Shown piece by piece: positions 1-7,237 of a stretch of 31,504 nt of DNA. The stretch's first letter is position 1. Each line of letters starts with the position of its first letter. A program made the position numbers and the translations under genes. Under the pieces are notes generated by a model. The model had not been told where the DNA came from. It ran no database searches and worked only from the letters and a program-made list of their open reading frames with translations. The DNA is from VRUE01 sp036265675 (GTDB lineage Bacteria; Actinomycetota; Thermoleophilia; Solirubrobacterales; 70-9): positions 1 through 31,504 of the forward strand of contig DATAOP010000031.1 in assembly GCA_036265675.1 (NCBI GenBank). Direction: 5' to 3'.

Positions 1-1368
1 AACGCGATGACGCTCGGCAAGATCGACTACTACGTGCTGAAGCCGCAGCGCTGCCCGGACGAGCTCTTCCACCGCACGGTCGCGGAGTTCCTGTTCGAGT
101 GGGCTCGCCACGAGTCGCCGCTCCAGGGCGAGATCGAGATCGTCGCCGAGCTGGGGTCGCCGCGGGCGGCTGAGCTGCGCGACCTGTTGAGCCGCAACGG
201 GATCCCCTACGCCTGTCATCCGCCCGAGTCGGAGGAAGGCCGCGCGTTGTTGGACGACTGCGGGCACCAGGACCTCTCGGTCCCGATCGCCAAGGTCGGC
301 GGTGGCCGCTTCATCATCGACCCGACCAACGTCGAGCTCGCCGACGCGTTCGGGGTCAGCACCCAGCTCGAGGAGCACGAGTTCGACGTCGTCGTGATCG
401 GCGCCGGCCCGGCCGGCCTCGCCGCCGCCGTCTACGCCTCCTCGGAGGGGATGCGGGCGCTGGTGGTCGAGCGCGAGGCGATCGGCGGCCAGGCGGGCTC
501 GAGCTCGCTGATCCGCAACTACCTCGGCTTCTCGCGCGGGGTCAGCGGCTCCGACCTCGCCCAGCGTGCATACCAGCAGGCCTGGGTGTTCGGGACGAAG
601 TTCCTGCTGATGCGCGAGGTCGTCGAGCTGCGGCCGGGGGAGAGGAGGCACGTCCTGCGAACCGCCGACGGCGCCGAGATCGAGACTCTGTCGGTGCTGC
701 TCGCCTCCGGAGTCTCCTATCGGCGGCTCGAGATCCCATCGCTCAGCTGCCTCGAGGGGGAGGGCGTCTTCTACGGCGCCTCGGCGGCCGACGCGAAAGC
801 GCTGCCGGGGAAGCGGGTCTTCGTCGTCGGCGGCGGCAACTCGGCCGGCCAGGCCGCGATGCACCTCAGCCGCTACGCGAGAGAGGTGACGATGCTGGTC
901 CGGCGCGCGAATCTCTCCTCGACGATGTCCGACTACCTCTGCCGGGGGATTGAAGCGGCCGACAACATCGACGTCATGTACGAAACCGAGGCCGTCGGCG
1001 GGAGCGGCGAGAACCGGCTCGAGTCCCTGACCCTGCTCGACAGGCCGTCGGGCACGGAATCGACGGTCGACGCCGACGCCCTCTTCGTGATGATCGGCGC
1101 CCGTCCCGGCACCGAGTGGCTCCCACCCGAGATCGAGCGCGACGAGTGGGGCTACATCCTCACCGGCACCGACCTCGAATCCGGCGACGGCCCCTCGCCG
1201 CGGCTGGGGGAGACCAGCCTCAGCAGGGTCTTCGCGGTCGGCGACGTCCGCCACGGGTCGGTCAAACGCGTTGCCTCGGCGGTCGGCGAGGGCTCGATCG
1301 TGATCCAGCAGGTGCACCACTACCTAGAGGCGGAGGCCGACGCCTCGAACACTGCCGGCGTCGCCTAG
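1..1368 (+). CDS. Fused response regulator / thioredoxin reductase-like flavoprotein (5' end outside window)
   Basis: The frame is open to the window edge, and the first visible residues read as the end of a receiver domain (YYVLKP, with the conserved Lys-Pro near residue 12 counted from the Met codon at 7). The true start therefore lies upstream. A small thioredoxin/glutaredoxin-like segment follows (about 40-118), then an FAD domain with GAGPAG (132-137) and GGQAG, an NAD(P)H domain (VVGGGNSAG, about 272-280), and a C-terminal FAD motif ending in VFAVGDVRHG. Overall it resembles low-molecular-weight thioredoxin reductase. The position where the redox-active CxxC pair normally sits reads FYGASAADAK and has no cysteine, so ordinary dithiol thioredoxin reduction is unlikely. 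The family is known in actinobacteria, probably as a redox-linked signalling flavoprotein; the partner is unknown. Confidence 0.85.
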   Translation, partial: NAMTLGKIDYYVLKPQRCPDELFHRTVAEFLFEWARHESPLQGEIEIVAELGSPRAAELRDLLSRNGIPYACHPPESEEGRALLDDCGHQDLSVPIAKVGGGRFIIDPTNVELADAFGVSTQLEEHEFDVVVIGAGPAGLAAAVYASSEGMRALVVEREAIGGQAGSSSLIRNYLGFSRGVSGSDLAQRAYQQAWVFGTKFLLMREVVELRPGERRHVLRTADGAEIETLSVLLASGVSYRRLEIPSLSCLEGEGVFYGASAADAKALPGKRVFVVGGGNSAGQAAMHLSRYAREVTMLVRRANLSSTMSDYLCRGIEAADNIDVMYETEAVGGSGENRLESLTLLDRPSGTESTVDADALFVMIGARPGTEWLPPEIERDEWGYILTGTDLESGDGPSPRLGETSLSRVFAVGDVRHGSVKRVASAVGEGSIVIQQVHHYLEAEADASNTAGVA

Positions 1369-1799
1369 CCTCCCGGCGCCCGCCAGTCCTCGAGCATCGT
1401 GTGACCGCGGCCGCGGTGGTCGAACCCGAGCAGATCGCCCTGCGGGTTCTTGCGGCCGCCGTGGTGGTAGGCGCGGACCTCGGCGATCAGCCCGTCCTCG
1501 ATCCGGAACCACTCCGTGCCGCGGTCGAGCCGGCGCTCACCGGACTCGGGGTCGCGCCAGGTCATCGTCCACTCGATCACGACCTGGTCGCCCTCCCCGA
1601 TCGCGTTCTCGATGTACCACTGGCCGTCGATCTGCTCGACCGCGAAGGCCGCGTAACGCGCGATCTCCTCGGCGCCGCCGTGCGGGCCGAGCCGCGTGTA
1701 GTAGTGGACCGCGTCGTCGGTGAAATGGGCGGCGACCGCCTCCGCGTCCCCCGTGTTCAGCGCCTCGTAATACGACCGGACGTGGTCGGCGTGGGACAT
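1365..1799 (-). CDS. SnoaL/NTF2-like (ketosteroid isomerase fold) protein
   Basis: A 144-residue protein with the typical NTF2-like plan: an N-terminal helix pair (HADHVRSYYEALNTGDAEAVAAHF), the TDDAVHYY strand, then a curved sheet containing VVIEWTMTWRDPESGERR and WFRIEDGLIAEVRAYH. Family members include polyketide cyclases, isomerases and many small-molecule-binding proteins. The reaction cannot be deduced here. The start is 6 nt after the stop of the upstream acyl-CoA dehydrogenase on the same strand, so the two are almost certainly cotranscribed and this protein may act on a related acyl or steroid-like intermediate. It ends 4 nt inside the 3' end of the convergent flavoprotein gene. Confidence 0.85.
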   Translation of the reverse strand: MSHADHVRSYYEALNTGDAEAVAAHFTDDAVHYYTRLGPHGGAEEIARYAAFAVEQIDGQWYIENAIGEGDQVVIEWTMTWRDPESGERRLDRGTEWFRIEDGLIAEVRAYHHGGRKNPQGDLLGFDHRGRGHTMLEDWRAPGG

Positions 1800-1805
1800 C
1801 GGCCG

Positions 1806-3023
1806 CTAAAGACCGTACGACCGCCCGATGACCTCGAGCATGATCTCGTCGGTGCCGGCGCCGATCCGGTTGAGGCGGACGTCGCGGTAGGCGCGCTCGA
1901 TCTCGTACTCCTTCATGTAGCCGTAGCCGCCGTGGATCTGGATGCACTCGTCGGCGACCTCGCAGGCGATTCGCGAGGTGTAGAGCTTGCACTCGGAGAT
2001 CTCGCGGACCGGGTACTCGCCGTTCTTGTAGCGCCAGGCGGTGGCGTAGGTGAACTGACGGGCGGCCTCGATCTTGGTCGCCATCTCGGCGAACTTGTGG
2101 CGGATCACCTGGAAGTTGCCAATCGAACGGCCGAAGGCCTTCCGGTCCTTCGCGTACTCGAGGGTCCGATCGAACATCCGCTGCGCCCCGGCGACGGCGC
2201 CGGCGCAGGCGACCATCCGCTCGCTCTGGAGCTCCCAGGCGATGTGGTAGAAGCCCTTGCCCTCTTCGCCGAGCAGGTTGGAGACCGGGACGCGTACGTC
2301 CTCGAAGGCCAGTTCGGCGGTGTCGGAGGAGTGCATCCCCATCTTCTCGAGCTTGCGCGAGACGCTGAAGCCGGGGACGGTCTCGCCGTCATCGTCGCGG
2401 AGGTCGACGACGAGGAGGCTGATCCCGTCGTGGGCCTTCTCGGGGTCGGTCTTGACGACGAGGACGATGAAGTCGGCGCGGGCGCCGTTGGTGATGAACG
2501 TCTTCGAGCCGTTGACGACGAATTCGTCGCCGTCGCGGATCGCCTTGGTTCGGATCCCGGCGACGTCGGAGCCCGCCTCGGGCTCGGTGATCCCGAGGCA
2601 GCCGATCTTCTTGCCCTCGATCGCCGCCGGCATGTAGCGCTTCTTCAGGTCCTCGGTGCCGAGCATGTTGATCGGCGGCAGGACCATGTCGGTGTGGACC
2701 GCGAAGCCCATGTTGAGGCCGCCGGAGCCGGAGTAGCTGAGGCACTCGGCACGGACCAGCGAGTAGTAGTAGTCGCCACCCTGGCCGCCGTACTCCTCGG
2801 GGAGGCAGAGGCCGATGAAGCCGAGCTCGCCCGCCCGCTCCATGACCGCCCGTGGCCAGGTCGTCTCCTCCCACTCGTTGCGGTTGGGAAAGAGCTCCTT
2901 TTCCACCCACGACTGCATCGACTCGCGCAGGTCTTCGTGCTCCTGCGTGAAGATCATGTGCTTCCGCTCGGCGCCGTGATCGGGCTTGATGACCTTGGAG
3001 CCGTTGGTCGTCGCTGTGGCCAC
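1806..3023 (-). CDS. Acyl-CoA dehydrogenase (isovaleryl/long-chain type active site)
   Basis: A 405-residue flavoenzyme that introduces an alpha,beta double bond into acyl-CoA and passes electrons to ETF. The N-terminal helical domain is followed by the FAD/substrate motif ITEPEAGSDVAG (145-156), the beta domain, and a C-terminal helical domain with DRKAFG and QIHGGYGY. The usual catalytic YEGT motif near the C-terminus reads IGAGT. The base is therefore probably Glu268 in LQSERM, the position used by isovaleryl- and long-chain acyl-CoA dehydrogenases. The GTG start at 3023 was chosen because GGGGAG lies 8 nt upstream; the frame stays open to 3092, but that extension has no family-like sequence. 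The gene is transcribed divergently from the enoyl-CoA hydratase at 3199 and precedes the NTF2-like gene. Chain-length specificity is not readable. Confidence 0.93.
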   Translation of the reverse strand: MATATTNGSKVIKPDHGAERKHMIFTQEHEDLRESMQSWVEKELFPNRNEWEETTWPRAVMERAGELGFIGLCLPEEYGGQGGDYYYSLVRAECLSYSGSGGLNMGFAVHTDMVLPPINMLGTEDLKKRYMPAAIEGKKIGCLGITEPEAGSDVAGIRTKAIRDGDEFVVNGSKTFITNGARADFIVLVVKTDPEKAHDGISLLVVDLRDDDGETVPGFSVSRKLEKMGMHSSDTAELAFEDVRVPVSNLLGEEGKGFYHIAWELQSERMVACAGAVAGAQRMFDRTLEYAKDRKAFGRSIGNFQVIRHKFAEMATKIEAARQFTYATAWRYKNGEYPVREISECKLYTSRIACEVADECIQIHGGYGYMKEYEIERAYRDVRLNRIGAGTDEIMLEVIGRSYGL

Positions 3024-3029
3024 TGGGAG

Positions 3030-3035
3030 TCTCCC
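3030..3035 (-). promoter_or_regulatory. Shine-Dalgarno supporting the GTG start of the acyl-CoA dehydrogenase
   Basis: On the minus strand GGGGAG precedes the GTG by about 7-8 nt. This decides for the 3023 start over longer in-frame extensions that run through the intergenic inverted repeat. Confidence 0.6.
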
Positions 3036-3077
3036 CTCGTTCGCGGTCGATCGGGCGGCCCGCCGCCCTCGAGTCGC

Positions 3078-3107
3078 CGTGGACAGTAGCACTTCCTACT
3101 TTCCACG
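3078..3107. promoter_or_regulatory. Near-perfect inverted repeat, candidate operator between acyl-CoA dehydrogenase and enoyl-CoA hydratase
   Basis: Left arm CGTGGACAGTAG (3078-3089), 6-nt centre, right arm CTACTTTCCACG (3096-3107). The arms pair at 11 of 12 positions. A third half-site CGTGGA sits at 3130-3135. The element lies about 55 bp upstream of the dehydrogenase start and about 92 bp upstream of the hydratase start, inside a 175-bp divergent promoter region. Its size and symmetry fit a dimeric repressor such as a TetR- or GntR-type acyl-CoA sensor. The regulator is not identified. Confidence 0.55.
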
Positions 3108-3198
3108 CAGTCGGCTATCGTGCCTCGAGCGTGGAGCGAGCAAACGTCCATATCTGTTTCCTCGTGCAGCGAGCGAAACGCGAGCCATTGGTTTGAGG

Positions 3199-3981
3199 AT
3201 GGAGTACGAGCTCGTCAAGTACGAGGAGGCCGACGGCGTCGCCACGGTGACGCTGAACAACCCGGAGAAGCGGAACATGCTCTCCGGCCAGATGCTGGTC
3301 GAGCTCGTCGACGCGATGCGGACGGCGCGCGACTCCGAGGAGGCGAAGACCGTCGTCCTCACCGGCGCCGGCGACAAGGCCTTCTGCGCCGGGGCCGACC
3401 TCGGCGGGTTCGCCGCCGACGCCCCGCTGGTCGCCAAACACTTCGCCTCCGACCTCTTCCTCGAGTTCTTCCGGCTGATGCCGCGCCTCGGCAAGCCCTC
3501 ACTCTGCGCCGTCAACGGCCATGTCCTCGCCGGCGGCATGGGCCTGGCCCTTTCCTGCGACCTGGTTGTCGCGAAAGAGGGAGCCACCTTCGGCACGCCG
3601 GAGATCAACGTCGGCGCTTTCCCCTACATGATCATGGCGATCATCTACCGCAACGTCCCGCGCAAGAAGGTCAACGAGATGATGCTGCTGGGCGAGCGGC
3701 TGAGCGCCGAGCAGGCGGTCGAGTTCGGCCTTGCCAACAGGGTCGTGCCCGCCGACGAGTTCGACGATGCCGTCGCCGATTGGGCCGGCAAGCTCGCCTC
3801 GAAGAGCCCGGTCCTGATGCGCCTCGGCCATGACGCGATGTACCGCCAGCAGGACATGGCGGTCGACGATGCGCTCGAGTTCCTCCGCAGCCAGCTCTCG
3901 CTGACCTTCAGCACCGAGGACATCGTCGAGGGCGTCTCCGCCTTCTTCGAGAAGAGGGAGCCTCAGTGGAAGGGAAGATGA
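3199..3981 (+). CDS. Enoyl-CoA hydratase/isomerase family (crotonase fold)
   Basis: A 260-residue protein, the standard length for the family. The oxyanion-hole segments are AFCAGADLGG (61-70) and NGHVLAGGMGLAL (106-118). The ATG at 3199 has TTGAGG directly upstream. Of the two glutamates used by classical hydratases, the second is present (Glu135 in TPEINVG), but the first position, 20 residues earlier, is Gly115. That leaves open hydratase, isomerase or another crotonase reaction. The gene is divergent from the acyl-CoA dehydrogenase, whose product would be its natural substrate. It overlaps the 3' end of the convergent lipoprotein gene by 19 bp. Confidence 0.9.
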   Translation: MEYELVKYEEADGVATVTLNNPEKRNMLSGQMLVELVDAMRTARDSEEAKTVVLTGAGDKAFCAGADLGGFAADAPLVAKHFASDLFLEFFRLMPRLGKPSLCAVNGHVLAGGMGLALSCDLVVAKEGATFGTPEINVGAFPYMIMAIIYRNVPRKKVNEMMLLGERLSAEQAVEFGLANRVVPADEFDDAVADWAGKLASKSPVLMRLGHDAMYRQQDMAVDDALEFLRSQLSLTFSTEDIVEGVSAFFEKREPQWKGR

Positions 3982-4406
3982 GGCTCGGCGAGCGCTTCGA
4001 GGCGCGTGATCGTCTTCCGGAGCCAGCCGGGAACTGTGCTCTCGTCGACGGTCACCATGTGCCCGCGATAGGTGATTGTGTAGACGTAGCAGTCGGCGCA
4101 GGTGCCCGGCGGGCCGCCTTCGAAGGCTGCGAAGCGGGGGTCGGACAGCCCGTTGCGAAGCCGCTTCACCGTCGGCACCGGGACGCGGTAGCGAACGGTT
4201 TTGACCCCGACGCCATTCCTGGTCGTCGCGACGACGTGGCGGCCGGGCTTGATCACCACCTTCTGGGGCATCACCTTGAGCCCGCCGCTGCGTTCGTACC
4301 TGACCGAGAACTTCGAGACCGGCACCAGCGGTTCGGGGAGCGGTTCCACCGGGCCGCAGCCGAAGGACGCGACCACGCAGGCCATCGTCGCCAGGAACAG
4401 GGTCAT
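3963..4406 (-). CDS. Small exported protein, probable lipoprotein, function unknown
   Basis: A 147-residue protein starting MTLFLATMACVVASFGC. The short hydrophobic N-terminus ends in Cys17, followed by a Pro/Glu-rich stretch. The lipobox is imperfect (SFGC), so lipidation is likely but not certain. The mature part is mostly beta-strand-like, rich in Lys/Arg and Val, with a CADCYVY pair of cysteines and a C-terminal helix (VPGWLRKTITRLEALAE). No family was recognised. The start was chosen because the signal peptide begins there and a TAACGT hexamer lies 7 nt upstream. It diverges from the carboxyltransferase operon. Confidence 0.75.
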   Translation of the reverse strand: MTLFLATMACVVASFGCGPVEPLPEPLVPVSKFSVRYERSGGLKVMPQKVVIKPGRHVVATTRNGVGVKTVRYRVPVPTVKRLRNGLSDPRFAAFEGGPPGTCADCYVYTITYRGHMVTVDESTVPGWLRKTITRLEALAEPHLPFH

Positions 4407-4413
4407 GCCATGA

Positions 4414-4419
4414 ACGTTA
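4414..4419 (-). promoter_or_regulatory. -10-like hexamer TAACGT, probable leaderless start of the lipoprotein gene
   Basis: TAACGT on the minus strand is followed by exactly 7 nt and then the ATG at 4406. No Shine-Dalgarno sequence is present. Confidence 0.45.
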
Positions 4420-4443
4420 GAGGGAACTGAGCGAGGAGAGAGA

Positions 4444-6027
4444 TTGACTGAGAACGACCACAAGCTGCCGGGGACTGCGTCGCTCGACGAGCTGACCGAG
4501 CAGCTGCACGAGGCCCGCGACAAGGCGCTCCTCGGCGGCGGCGAGGAGAAGATCGCCAAGCAGCATGAGCGCGGCAAGCTCACCGCCCGCGAGCGGATCG
4601 ACCTGCTCGTCGACGAGGGGACCTTCGTCGAGATGGGAATCCACGGCAGGCCGCACTTCGCGCAGCGGGCGATGGACGGGGTCGAGGCTCCGGCCGACGG
4701 GGTCATCACGGGCTGGGGGGACATCGACGGGCGGCCGTCCTGCATCGCCGCCTACGACTTCACGGTGATGGCGGGCTCGATGGGGATGACCGGCGAGCTC
4801 AAGGTCACCAGGCTGCGGGAGATGGCGCTGCAGAAGCGGATGCCGTTCATCTGGCTCCTCGACTCGGCCGGCGCCCGGATCCAGGAGGCGGCAGGCTCGC
4901 TCTTCGCCGGCTCCGGCCACCTCTTTCGCGAGGAGGTCGAAATGTCGGGCGTGATCCCGATGGTCGCGGCGATGATGGGGCCCTGCGCCGCCGGCACGGC
5001 CTACATCCCGGCGCTCTCGGACTTCGTCCCGATGGTCTCCGGCCAGGGGGCGATGGCGCTCGCCGGGCCGCACCTGACCAAGGCCGTCACCGGCGAGGAG
5101 ATCTCGATGGAGGATCTCGGCGGCGCCAAGGTGCACTGCCGCAAATCGGGGGTGGGGGACCTCGAGGTCAAGGACGACCCGGAATGCATCGAGAAGGTCA
5201 GGGCCTACCTCTCCTATTTCCCGTCCAACTGCGAGGAGAAGCCGCCCCTGCGCGAGAGCTCGGACCCCGACGACCGTCGTTCCGAGAAGCTGCTCGAAAT
5301 CGTCCCCGAGTCCTCGCGCCAGCCCTACGACATGTACGAGGTGATCGCCGAGATCGTCGACGACGGCGAGTGGTTCGACATCAAGCCCAAATTCGCGAAG
5401 AGCCTGATCACCTGCTTCGCCCGCTTCGGCGGCCAGCCGGTCGGAATCGTCGCCAACCAGCCCAAGCAGCTCGCCGGGATCCTCGACAACGACTCATCCG
5501 ACAAGGCGGCGCGGTTCATCAACCTCTGCGACGCCTTCAACATCCCGCTTGTCTTCCTCCAGGACGTGCCCGGCTTCATGGTCGGCTCGAAGGTCGAGCA
5601 CGCCGGCATCATCCGCCACGGGGCGAAGATGCTCTACGCGGTCAGCCGCGCGACGGTGCCGAAGGTGACGGTGATCGTCCGCAAGGCCTACGGCGCCGGC
5701 TACTACGTGATGTGCGGCAAGGCCTACGAGCCGGACCTGATCGTCGCCTGGCCCGGAGCCGAGATCTCGGTCATGGGCCCGGAGGGCGCGGTCGAAATCA
5801 TCGGCCGATCGGCGATCGAGGCCTCCGATGACCCCGAGGCGACGCGTGAGTCGATGCTCGACGCCGTCCGCAAGCAGATCGACCCCTACATCGCCGCCGG
5901 CAACGCGGTGATCGACGACATCATCGACCCGCGCGAGACGCGGCCGACGATCGTCAGGGCTCTGCGGATGGCCCGGACCAAGCACGTCGAGAAGCCCGCC
6001 AAACGGCACGGGGTGATGCCGGTATGA
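4444..6027 (+). CDS. Acyl-CoA carboxylase, carboxyltransferase (beta) subunit
   Basis: A 527-residue biotin-dependent carboxyltransferase with two crotonase-like halves. Visible motifs are AGARIQEAAGSLF, CAAGTAYIPALSDF, QPKQLAGILDNDSSDKAARFI, LQDVPGFMVG and AWPGAEISVMGPEGAVEI. It transfers carboxyl from carboxybiotin to an acyl-CoA such as propionyl-, methylcrotonyl- or geranyl-CoA. In propionyl-CoA carboxylases an Asp (YDVM) helps set specificity; here the segment reads GYYVMCGKAY, closer to the MCG-AY pattern of methylcrotonyl-type enzymes, so the substrate is uncertain. The TTG start at 4444 has GAGGAGAG upstream. No biotin carboxylase or biotin carrier is in the window. It is the first gene of a five-gene operon and overlaps the next gene by ATGA. 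Confidence 0.93.
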   Translation: MTENDHKLPGTASLDELTEQLHEARDKALLGGGEEKIAKQHERGKLTARERIDLLVDEGTFVEMGIHGRPHFAQRAMDGVEAPADGVITGWGDIDGRPSCIAAYDFTVMAGSMGMTGELKVTRLREMALQKRMPFIWLLDSAGARIQEAAGSLFAGSGHLFREEVEMSGVIPMVAAMMGPCAAGTAYIPALSDFVPMVSGQGAMALAGPHLTKAVTGEEISMEDLGGAKVHCRKSGVGDLEVKDDPECIEKVRAYLSYFPSNCEEKPPLRESSDPDDRRSEKLLEIVPESSRQPYDMYEVIAEIVDDGEWFDIKPKFAKSLITCFARFGGQPVGIVANQPKQLAGILDNDSSDKAARFINLCDAFNIPLVFLQDVPGFMVGSKVEHAGIIRHGAKMLYAVSRATVPKVTVIVRKAYGAGYYVMCGKAYEPDLIVAWPGAEISVMGPEGAVEIIGRSAIEASDDPEATRESMLDAVRKQIDPYIAAGNAVIDDIIDPRETRPTIVRALRMARTKHVEKPAKRHGVMPV

Positions 6028-6347
6028 CCGAGGTCCTCCTGAAGAACGAGAAGGAGCAGTTCACCGGCGTCCTGACATTCGATGGGACGGTGTTCGAGGC
6101 ATTCGGGTTCGAGGTGGGCGGCTCGTTCGGAAGCTTCGCCCGGGTTCCGGTCGCGATGATGGCGAACGCCAGCGCATCGTTCGACTCGGGAATGCTGAAG
6201 ACGCCGAAGCTCGTGATCGCCGGCCGCGAGGACCTTGGCCTCGGCGACATGCAACTGCCGTTCGACCCAGACCCCTCCGAGCAGGCTGCGATCGCCCAGC
6301 TTGTCGAGGAGATCCAACGGGCGATCGATGAGAGGGGAGGCTCATGA
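6024..6347 (+). CDS. Small protein of unknown function in the carboxyltransferase/BKACE operon
   Basis: 107 residues, start overlapping the carboxyltransferase stop (ATGA), end overlapping the BKACE start (ATGA). Translation coupling to both neighbours argues it is real. The sequence is a run of short strands (FTGVLTFDGTVFEAFGFEV, LVIAGREDLGLGDMQLPF) followed by one amphipathic C-terminal helix (PSEQAAIAQLVEEIQRAIDER). This order resembles small bacterial PH-like domains, but that is only a fold guess. There is no signal peptide or membrane segment. It could be an accessory subunit of the carboxylase; nothing in the sequence proves this. Confidence 0.75.
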   Translation: MTEVLLKNEKEQFTGVLTFDGTVFEAFGFEVGGSFGSFARVPVAMMANASASFDSGMLKTPKLVIAGREDLGLGDMQLPFDPDPSEQAAIAQLVEEIQRAIDERGGS

Positions 6348-7237
6348 GTTCGTTCGATGACCCGGTGGTGATCAGCTGTTCGATCAGCGGCGCGATCGCC
6401 AACCGCGACCAGTGCCCGGCGATTCCGTACACGCCCGAGGAGTACGCGGCGGAGGCCCGCCGCGCGGTCGACGAGGGCGCCTCGCAGATCCACATCCACG
6501 CGCGGACCCCCGACGGGACCCCGTCGTTCGAGGTCGGGGACTTCCGCGCGATCACCGACGCGATCCTGGCCGAGGTCGACGACGTCATCGTCAACTACTC
6601 GACCGGGGCGATCGGGATCCCGATCGAGAAGCGGATCGAGTATCTACGCGAGCTGAAGCCCGACGTCGCCGCGCTCAACATGAGCTCGATGAACTACGCG
6701 AAGTACAGCTCGCGACGCAAGGACTTCGTCTTCAAGGCCGTCTTCGAGAACAGCTTCGACACGATTATCGAGTTCCTGGCCGCGATGCGGGAGCTCGGGA
6801 TCAAGCCCGAGCACGAGTGCTTCGACGCTGGCCATGTCGCCAACCTCGACCCGCTGGTCGACATGGGGCTACTCGAGCCGCCGCTGCAGATCTCGCTGGT
6901 GATGGGCGTCAACGGCGGCATCCGGCCGAACGCCCGCAACGTCGCCTTCATGTCGGAGCAGATCCCCGGCGGGGCCGAGGGCGAGAACCAGTGGCAGGTG
7001 ATCGGGATCTCGCGCGACCAGTGGAAACTGCTCGGGGCCTCGCTGGTCCTCGGCGGCAACGTCCGGGCCGGGCTCGAGGACAACCTCTACCTGCCGAACG
7101 GCGAGATGGCGAAGTCGAACGGCGAGCTGATCGCGAAGGCGCGGCAGATGGCCGAGGACGTCGGCCGACGCGCCGCGACCGTCGCCGAGGCCCGCGAGCT
7201 GCTTGGAGTGCCGAGGCGTGAGCGGGCTCCCGCTTAG
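6344..7237 (+). CDS. Beta-keto acid cleavage enzyme (BKACE, DUF849 family)
   Basis: 297 residues, matching the family, which is typified by 3-keto-5-aminohexanoate cleavage enzyme. These metal enzymes condense a beta-keto acid with acetyl-CoA and release acetoacetate plus a new acyl-CoA. Motifs seen: ISCSISGAIANRDQCP near the N-terminus, the Zn-binding pair His50/His52 in QIHIHAR, NYSTGA, and the third likely Zn ligand Glu245 in RAGLEDNLYL. The substrate-binding residues diverge between family members and the substrate cannot be assigned from sequence. Being coupled to a carboxyltransferase and a CoA-transferase-like enzyme suggests its acyl-CoA product or keto-acid substrate belongs to that pathway. 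Confidence 0.92.
   Translation: MSSFDDPVVISCSISGAIANRDQCPAIPYTPEEYAAEARRAVDEGASQIHIHARTPDGTPSFEVGDFRAITDAILAEVDDVIVNYSTGAIGIPIEKRIEYLRELKPDVAALNMSSMNYAKYSSRRKDFVFKAVFENSFDTIIEFLAAMRELGIKPEHECFDAGHVANLDPLVDMGLLEPPLQISLVMGVNGGIRPNARNVAFMSEQIPGGAEGENQWQVIGISRDQWKLLGASLVLGGNVRAGLEDNLYLPNGEMAKSNGELIAKARQMAEDVGRRAATVAEARELLGVPRRERAPA

Noticed and set aside
3024..3092. Extension of the acyl-CoA dehydrogenase start to the GTG at 3092
   Set aside because: The extra 23 residues are not family-like, run through the inverted repeat, and lack the ribosome site seen before 3023.
4407..4443. MerR-type operator upstream of the carboxyltransferase operon
   Set aside because: The 37-bp gap has no clear dyad and no 19-bp-spaced promoter typical of MerR control.
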